The notes beneath the pieces are model-generated. The model was not told the origin of the DNA. It did not search any database and worked only from the letters and a program-made list of their open reading frames with translations. 64,000 nt of DNA from Burkholderiales bacterium (GTDB lineage: Bacteria > Pseudomonadota > Gammaproteobacteria > Burkholderiales > SG8-41): NCBI GenBank assembly GCA_036262035.1, contig DATAJS010000009.1, positions 186,001-250,000 on the forward strand, written 5' to 3'. The first letter of the stretch is position 1. Every line of letters starts with the position of its first letter. Shown piece after piece: positions 61,755 to 64,000 of the stretch. The position numbers were made by a program, and so were the translations under genes.

Positions 61755-62977
61755 TGGGCGACGCGAACGATCCCTCGCGCTTCGCGATCGGCGACGACGG
61801 TGCAGCGGCCGCGCGGCCGCTGCGCGTCGCGTTCGTCATCACCGACCTCGACGTGGGCGGGGCCGAGATGATGCTGTGGAAGCTGCTCTCGCGCATCGAC
61901 CGCGCGCGCTTCGAGCCTTCGGTGATCGTCCTGCACGGCCACGCAGCGCGCATGGTCGATTCGTTTCGCGCGCTGGGCATCGCGTGCGAGCTGCTCGACT
62001 GGAAACCGGGCCGCCGCCTCGATGTGCTGCGCGGGCTGCGGCAGCTTTCGCGCGCGCTGGACAGAGCATGCCCCGACGTCGTGCAGGGCTGGATGTACCA
62101 CGGCAACATCGGCGCGACGCTCGTCACCGCGTGGCGGCGCGATGCGCCGCCCGTGCTGTGGAACGTGCGGGCCTCGCTCATGGAGCGGCGGCTGGAGAAT
62201 CCGCTGACGCTGCTGCTGATCCGTGCCGGCGGCAAGCTCGCGTACTTCGCCAGGCGCATCGTCAACAACTCGGTCGCGAGCGCGCTCGAGCACGAGGAGC
62301 TCATGGGCTATCCGGCGGCCAAGCGCGTGATCGTGCCCAACGGTTTCGACGTGACGCGCTACTGTCCGTCGCATGAGGCGAGGGCGGCGCTGCGCGGCTC
62401 GCTCGGTCTCCCCGACGATGCGATCGTCGTCGGGATGGTCGCGCGGCACCACCCGATGAAGGACCATGCGACCTTCGCCCGCGCCGCGGGCATCGTCGCG
62501 GCCGCGCGTCGCGAGGTGCGCTTCGTGCTCGTCGGGCTCGGCGTCGAGCCCGGCAACGAGGCGCTCGTCGGCGCGCTTCGCGCGAACGGCGCCCTCGAGC
62601 GCGCCCATCTCCTGGGTCCGCGCGACGACGTTGCGGCCATCGTGCCGGCGTTCGACATCCAGGTATCGTCCTCCTCCAGCGGCGAAGGTTTTCCGAACGT
62701 GGTCGGCGAGGCCATGTGCTGCGCGGTGCCGTGCGTCGTCACCGACGTCGGGGAATCCGCGGCCGTCGTCGGCGATACCGGCATCGTCGTCCCGCCGCGC
62801 GATCCGGCAGCGCTCGCAGCCGGCATCGCCGAGTTGATCGCGCTCGGACGCGACGGTCTGCAGGCGCTTGGGCGGCAGGCGCGCGCGCGTGCGGTGGACC
62901 GCTACTCGCTCGACGCGGTGGTCAGGCAGTACGAAGCGCTTTACCTAGAGGTTCATCGAGAGCGGAAAGGTCTTTGA
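61754..62977 (+). CDS. Glycosyltransferase family 4
   Basis: A 407-residue GT-B enzyme. TDLDVGGAEMMLWKLLSRID gives the glycine-rich acceptor motif, RVIVPNGFDVTRYCPSHEAR the hinge, VGMVARHHPMKDHATFARAA the donor domain start, and SSSSGEGFPNVVGEAMCCAV the donor loop. The resemblance to the 59,249 product is high through these blocks. The ATG shares one base with the previous stop, and four bases separate it from the next gene. Donor sugar unknown. Confidence 0.92.
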   Translation: MGDANDPSRFAIGDDGAAAARPLRVAFVITDLDVGGAEMMLWKLLSRIDRARFEPSVIVLHGHAARMVDSFRALGIACELLDWKPGRRLDVLRGLRQLSRALDRACPDVVQGWMYHGNIGATLVTAWRRDAPPVLWNVRASLMERRLENPLTLLLIRAGGKLAYFARRIVNNSVASALEHEELMGYPAAKRVIVPNGFDVTRYCPSHEARAALRGSLGLPDDAIVVGMVARHHPMKDHATFARAAGIVAAARREVRFVLVGLGVEPGNEALVGALRANGALERAHLLGPRDDVAAIVPAFDIQVSSSSSGEGFPNVVGEAMCCAVPCVVTDVGESAAVVGDTGIVVPPRDPAALAAGIAELIALGRDGLQALGRQARARAVDRYSLDAVVRQYEALYLEVHRERKGL

Positions 62978-62981
62978 CGGC

Positions 62982-64000
62982 ATGTGCGGCATAACGGGAT
63001 TTCTTCAGCGCGGCGCGATCGTTTCGGCGGAAGCGATGCCGGACACCGTCACGCGGATGGCGGACGCGATCCGCTATCGCGGCCCCGACGATGCCGGTGT
63101 GTGGACCGATCCCGCCGCGGGCATCGCCCTCGGACACCGGCGCCTCTCGATCATCGACCTTTCGCCCGAAGGCCACCAGCCGATGGTGTCGCCGTCGGGA
63201 CGCTACGTCATCGCGTTCAACGGCGAGATCTACAACTTCGAAAGCCTGCGCCGCGACCTCGACGGCTTTCGCTGGCGCGGACACTCCGACACCGAGGTGA
63301 TGCTCGCGGCGTTCGAGCGCTGGGGAATCGCCGGCGCGCTGGAGCGCTTCAACGGCATGTTCGCGTTCGCGCTGTGGGACACCCGCGAGCGAGTCCTGCA
63401 CCTGGCGCGCGACCGCATGGGCGAGAAGCCGCTGTATTACGGCTGGATCGGCGACACGTTCCTCTTCGGCTCGGAGCTGAAGGCGCTGCGGGCGCACCCG
63501 CGATGGAGCGCGGACATCGACCGCAACGCGCTCTCCGCGTACCTGCGCCACAACTACGTGCCCGCGCCGTACTCGATCTACAAAGGCGTCGCGAAGCTGC
63601 CGGCGGCGCACTACCTGACGGTCTCTGCGGATCGCCGAGATGCGCAGCCTCGTGCGTACTGGAGCCTGCGCACTGCTGCCGAAGCCGGCGCCCGCGCGCC
63701 GCTCGCAGTCGGCGAGCGCGAAGCGGTCGACGAGCTCGACACGCTGCTGCGCGACGCGGTGAAGATACGCACCGTCGCCGACGTGCCGGTCGGGGTGTTC
63801 CTCTCGGGCGGGATCGACTCGTCGACGGTGGTCGCGCTGATGCAGGCGCAGTCGCAAAGGCCGGTGAAGAGCTTCTCGATCGGCTTCGAAGAGGAGGAGT
63901 ACAACGAAGCGCGGCACGCTAAAGCGGTGGCGGCGCATCTGGGTACCGACCATACCGAGCTCTACGTCACGCCGGGGCAGGCGATGGCGGTGATCCCGAC
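62982..64000 (+). CDS. asnB: Asparagine synthase (glutamine-hydrolysing), second copy, cut at window edge
   Basis: The first 339 residues of a second AsnB-type enzyme, continuing beyond the window. C2 is the glutaminase nucleophile, YRGPDD and FNGEIYNFE the substrate-binding blocks, and LARDRMGEKPLYYG closes the glutaminase domain. The synthetase P-loop FLSGGIDSS is present near residue 270. It is more typical of EPS-locus AsnB enzymes than the copy at 17,090, which has longer inserts. It follows the last transferase gene by four bases. It probably amidates a uronic acid or another sugar carboxylate. Confidence 0.93.
   Translation, partial: MCGITGFLQRGAIVSAEAMPDTVTRMADAIRYRGPDDAGVWTDPAAGIALGHRRLSIIDLSPEGHQPMVSPSGRYVIAFNGEIYNFESLRRDLDGFRWRGHSDTEVMLAAFERWGIAGALERFNGMFAFALWDTRERVLHLARDRMGEKPLYYGWIGDTFLFGSELKALRAHPRWSADIDRNALSAYLRHNYVPAPYSIYKGVAKLPAAHYLTVSADRRDAQPRAYWSLRTAAEAGARAPLAVGEREAVDELDTLLRDAVKIRTVADVPVGVFLSGGIDSSTVVALMQAQSQRPVKSFSIGFEEEEYNEARHAKAVAAHLGTDHTELYVTPGQAMAVIP

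Overview
This window looks like a high-GC Gram-negative chromosome, most likely a betaproteobacterium. The basis is uniformly GC-rich codon use, many GTG/TTG starts, a Wza/Wzc-type export system with an outer-membrane barrel, and a WecA-family initiating transferase. The genus cannot be named from the sequence alone. Two blocks are visible: a defective integrated element (about 1-15,800) and a very large exopolysaccharide (EPS) locus (about 16,100 to the right edge). No gene-free stretch exceeds 300 bases.

Block 1, integrated element. The window opens inside the C-terminal half of a tyrosine integrase. It continues with co-directional small phage genes: an HNH-like protein, a Rap1a/Tai-like secreted protein, a palindrome-rich control region, a small DNA-binding protein, and a winged-helix replication protein whose gene carries an iteron array followed by an AT-rich patch (a candidate origin). 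Then come several tiny zinc-finger proteins, an HNH endonuclease, an HK97-type major capsid protein and a 1920-residue tape measure protein. Terminase, portal, protease, connector and tail genes are absent, so this is a deleted prophage. The next tail gene survives as 35 codons. Past that break, on the opposite strand, is a two-gene cassette: a TIGR02391/Ymh-like protein with a HEPN-type R-N-x3-H motif and a P-loop ATPase, a candidate abortive-infection module. The block ends at the 3' part of a tRNA-Leu(UAA)-like sequence, the probable far attachment site; the intact tRNA should lie just left of the window.

Block 2, EPS locus. A leftward operon (NAD-synthetase-like ATP-pyrophosphatase, asparagine synthase, PrmC-like methyltransferase, acyl carrier protein) diverges from a rightward run of about 34 genes. 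The first rightward part (20.3-25.2 kb) has two GNAT/FemAB-like acyltransferases around a PLP aminotransferase, a UDP-xylose synthase and a methyltransferase. From 28.2 to 49.8 kb most genes overlap the next by 4 bases: glycosyltransferases, a second PLP aminotransferase, a Wzx flippase, a Wzy polymerase, an aldo/keto reductase, a GMC oxidoreductase, a carbamoyltransferase, and the GDP-fucose pathway (gmd, fcl, manC). A 1016-residue heparinase II/III-like lyase candidate precedes this run at 25.2 kb. The third part (50.0-54.2 kb) is the export machine: outer-membrane barrel, Wza-like lipoprotein and Wzc-like tyrosine kinase. The last part (54.4-64 kb) has the initiating phosphoglycosyltransferase, a UDP-glucuronate 4-epimerase, a MurJ-like flippase, three glycosyltransferases, an O-antigen ligase/polymerase-like protein and a second asparagine synthase cut by the window edge.

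Together the genes describe a Wzx/Wzy-dependent, fucose-, xylose- and uronate-containing polysaccharide that is probably amidated, carbamoylated and N-acylated. Two flippase-type and two polymerase-type proteins suggest either two glycans or a merged locus.
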